From: Tannerella sp.
GTDB taxonomy: Bacteria > Bacteroidota > Bacteroidia > Bacteroidales > Tannerellaceae
Direction of reading: 5' to 3'
Assembly: GCA_031288935.1 (NCBI GenBank)
Contig: JAITQL010000019.1
Coordinates: 1 to 7,888 of the forward strand
Length of the DNA: 7,888 nt
In this document: in pieces, positions 7,401-7,888 of the stretch
How the letters are laid out: each line of letters opens with the position of its first letter
How positions within the stretch are numbered: the first letter of the stretch is position 1
Notes under the pieces: model-generated
The model's input: only the letters and a program-made list of their open reading frames with translations
Told to the model about the DNA's origin: nothing
Database searches by the model: none
Position numbers and translations under genes: made by a program

Positions 7401-7623
7401 GTTTGAAAAAACCGTCATCGACCTGGGCGAACGCTTCGGGCGCGGGAAGACCTTCACCGTCGAGGCAGAAGGCGCTTCGCGTACCAACTGCCATGTGCAA
7501 TCGGCGGAACTGAACGGGCAGCCCCTGTCCTCTTTCCGTTTTCCGGCGAAGGAACTGTTGCGGGGCGGCAGCCTGAAGCTGAAGATGGGAGCCGCTCCCA
7601 ATACGGCCTGGGGCGTGGAATAG
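4444..7623 (+). CDS. GH92 family alpha-mannosidase lipoprotein with an N-terminal PL4-type carbohydrate-binding domain
   Basis: This is a predicted envelope exo-alpha-mannosidase of 1059 residues. GH92 enzymes are calcium-dependent, inverting, and trim alpha-linked mannose from glycoprotein or yeast-type glycans. A basic N-terminus, the core LALLLLLF and AVSC with Cys31 form a lipoprotein signal; the residues after Cys31 (RHGE) are not a clear surface-export tag, so the side of the outer membrane is open. Residues about 40-210 match the beta-sandwich binding domain of family 4 rhamnogalacturonan lyases (FGWEDRF 69-75, LPGPADTWGGT 91-101, WRTHVLNILFG 107-117). About 214-318 is a beta-rich segment I do not recognise. 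The GH92 N-terminal domain starts near 319 (PFGMVKLSPD 344-353). The catalytic domain follows from about 590: candidate acid Glu706 in GMEY, MEYAYDDW 781-788, DYVEGNAW 847-854 and GDEDQGQMSAW 949-959 with the likely base. The usual FSHTHLSGTG is replaced by FSHVHEWTMAG (373-383), and the His-Glu pair of alpha-1,2-specific enzymes appears to be replaced by GKGR (773-776), so linkage specificity is uncertain. ATG codons at 4444, 4447 or 4474 could start it; all keep the signal peptide. Confidence 0.9.
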   Translation: MMNTRNRCSVMLSLQGRRLALLLLLFVAVSCRHGEQVPAVIWQIGAADRGTAEFALAPDNCQDFLKHDFGWEDRFYLIGRSTPAGDWPFILPGPADTWGGTSGTAGWRTHVLNILFGMETVPEKGGWTLTVDILNGSRENPPLFKVSVNGQSWKYAVPEGNGDMSAQTDTALLHVEIPLAAGFIREGGNEIRLATLEGSWLTFDCIRLEGPAQARLQAVHPAAYVRGVKAADYTVATGKAETEAQPLLVDVEHLSGSPVLAVRLDGESIFEQTLEQGRYVLEAPMPAVADSVESSYAVYIDGKKVARGRVKRSPQSPVTPADYVNTLMGTAHSRWMIAPGPWMPFGMVKLSPDNQNGGWQAGYQPSFESVGLFSHVHEWTMAGLGMLPVTGALKIRTGDQSGLIRSDGAYRSAIDKTTEEAPLGYYRVKLTDYDITAELTATSRCGFQRYTYPEGEDARVLIDLNVPAEYRYDILEAHMQQAGARRIEGFCRQHSGEVWSHDADQDYTLFFVVEFDRDITRFGGWSDSTLSANRPVGGRRLSRAGCYAEFDAQPGNVVQVRSAISYVDLEGARKNLEAEIARPFGWDFEAVRRYQCDTWNDLLGRVRVTGSDRREKMRFYTNLYRAFCRNLFSDVDGRWVDATEEVRRFSDPDAVALGCDAFWNTFWNLNQVWNLIAPEWSSRWVKSQLAMYDANGWLAKGPAGMEYIPVMVGEHEIPLLVGAYQMGIRDYDAEKMFEAVKKMQTTPPARPGGGFAGNRDLEPYLRYHYVPLGKGRVSNTMEYAYDDWAVSQLAKALGREDDYRVFADRGAWWRNLIEPDSGYARRRYPDGSWEKDFDPFKSGANSDYVEGNAWQLTFFVPQDVPALAEAIGRQRFIDRLTWGFEASEPWRYNAPGDQYWDFPVVQGNQQSMHFAFLFNWVGQPWQTQRWSRSIIDRYYGFDIANAYLGDEDQGQMSAWFVMAALGLFQTDGGCSVEPVYEIASPLFEKTVIDLGERFGRGKTFTVEAEGASRTNCHVQSAELNGQPLSSFRFPAKELLRGGSLKLKMGAAPNTAWGVE

Positions 7624-7756
7624 CAGAACTTTTACGGAATCAAAAGGGAAAGCTGCTTTTCAAATGATCGCCTTGCTTCATTCCTGCTGGAAAATGAGTC
7701 TTTCATTGAGTAACGTAAAATGAATAACCTGTAAAAGATTGTTTGCCGACTGTCCC
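7624..7756. other. Intergenic stretch after the GH92 gene
   Basis: AT-rich and without an open frame of note. Two weak stems are present, AATGA/TCATT around 7692-7706 and AAAAG/CTTTT around 7640-7658. Neither has the strong GC stem plus T-run of an intrinsic terminator. Transcription from the GH92 gene more likely ends at the large inverted repeat that follows. Confidence 0.4.
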
Positions 7757-7873
7757 ATTCCCGTAGGGAATATAGCCCGGTAGAAACGCATCGCTCCCGC
7801 CTTACCCGGCATGCCGGATTGTGCAGGCGTATTCCTTTCTACCGGGCTATAATCCCTACCGGGATTGTTTGCC
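7737..7873. repeat. 11-bp direct repeat GATTGTTTGCC bracketing the inverted repeat
   Basis: GATTGTTTGCC occurs at 7737-7747 and again at 7863-7873, on either side of the inverted repeat; the right copy overlaps the last four bases of the right arm. The match does not extend continuously beyond 11 bp, though two of the next five bases also agree. It could be a target-site duplication, but the left copy sits 9 bases outside the left arm while the right copy overlaps its arm, which is untidy for a simple insertion. Confidence 0.5.
7757..7866. repeat. Large near-symmetrical inverted repeat, about 110 bp
   Basis: TATAGCCCGGTAGAAA (7771-7786) is the exact reverse complement of 7836-7851. Outward, TCCCGTAGGGA (7759-7769) opposes ATCCCTACCGGGATT (7852-7866) with one extra base and a mismatch. 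Each outer arm is itself palindromic (TTCCC-GTA-GGGAA and AATCCC-TACC-GGGATT). At the centre is a perfect 12-bp palindrome, CCGGCATGCCGG (7806-7817), and CGCCT (7798-7802) can pair with AGGCG (7825-7829). The whole could fold as one long hairpin or cruciform. It could act as a bidirectional terminator, a non-autonomous mobile element or a REP-type repeat. No transposase is in the window and no promoter motif lies between the arms. Confidence 0.75.
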
Positions 7874-7888
7874 TGTTGTTATCACTTG

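Noticed and set aside
5440..7500. 686-codon antisense open frame within the GH92 gene
   Set aside because: Same cause as in mfd: codon register is shared, and its stop is a TCA serine codon of the sense gene.
7771..7851. Invertible promoter (phase-variable switch) between the exact 16-bp inverted repeats
   Set aside because: The roughly 49 bp between the arms contains no TAnnTTTG box, the spacing is short for a DNA invertase substrate, and no recombinase gene is visible.

Overview
The window comes from the chromosome of a GC-rich member of the Bacteroidota, most likely the order Bacteroidales. Three things point there. Promoter-like sequences match the Bacteroides-type -33/-7 signal (TTTG, a 19-21 nt gap, then TAnnTTTG) instead of the usual -35/-10. 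Mfd carries family wording typical of the phylum (DEEQKFGV, TATPIPRTLQFSLMGARDLS). A GH92 alpha-mannosidase lipoprotein is also a hallmark glycan-foraging enzyme of the group. Both large genes are GC-rich and the gaps between them are more AT-rich. I cannot name the genus; high-GC Tannerellaceae or Rikenellaceae would fit.

Layout: (1) Bases 1-59 hold what looks like the first codons of a minus-strand gene leaving the left edge, with a well-formed minus-strand promoter at 96-127. (2) About 128-836 has no credible gene. It is built of short palindromic and tandem repeats: an imperfect inverted repeat at 173-284, a 7-bp tandem at 490-510, a perfect hairpin at 621-640 and a composite palindrome at 677-731. 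(3) 837-867 is a promoter for mfd (891-4238), the transcription-repair coupling factor, which appears to start at TTG. (4) 4239-4443 is a short gap with five copies of an 8-bp tandem repeat followed by a second promoter. (5) 4444-7623 encodes a large lipoprotein that fuses a rhamnogalacturonan-lyase-type carbohydrate-binding domain, an unrecognised beta-rich segment and a divergent GH92 alpha-mannosidase. (6) 7624-7888 carries a roughly 110-bp nearly symmetrical inverted repeat.

The two complete genes are co-oriented but have separate promoters and unrelated jobs: Mfd works on stalled RNA polymerase in the cytoplasm, the GH92 protein on mannose-containing glycans at the cell envelope. They are not an operon in any functional sense, and no SusC/SusD pair or other glycan-locus gene is visible.

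The best candidate for something undescribed is the small repeat family. The palindromes at 677-731 and 7757-7866 share the same left-arm core (TCCCGYAGGGA) and the same right-arm design (ATCCC-N4-GGGATT) but have interiors of different length, and related GAATCTT(T) tandem arrays sit in two separate gaps. I found no CRISPR array, tRNA, rRNA, insertion sequence, defence system or phage gene.
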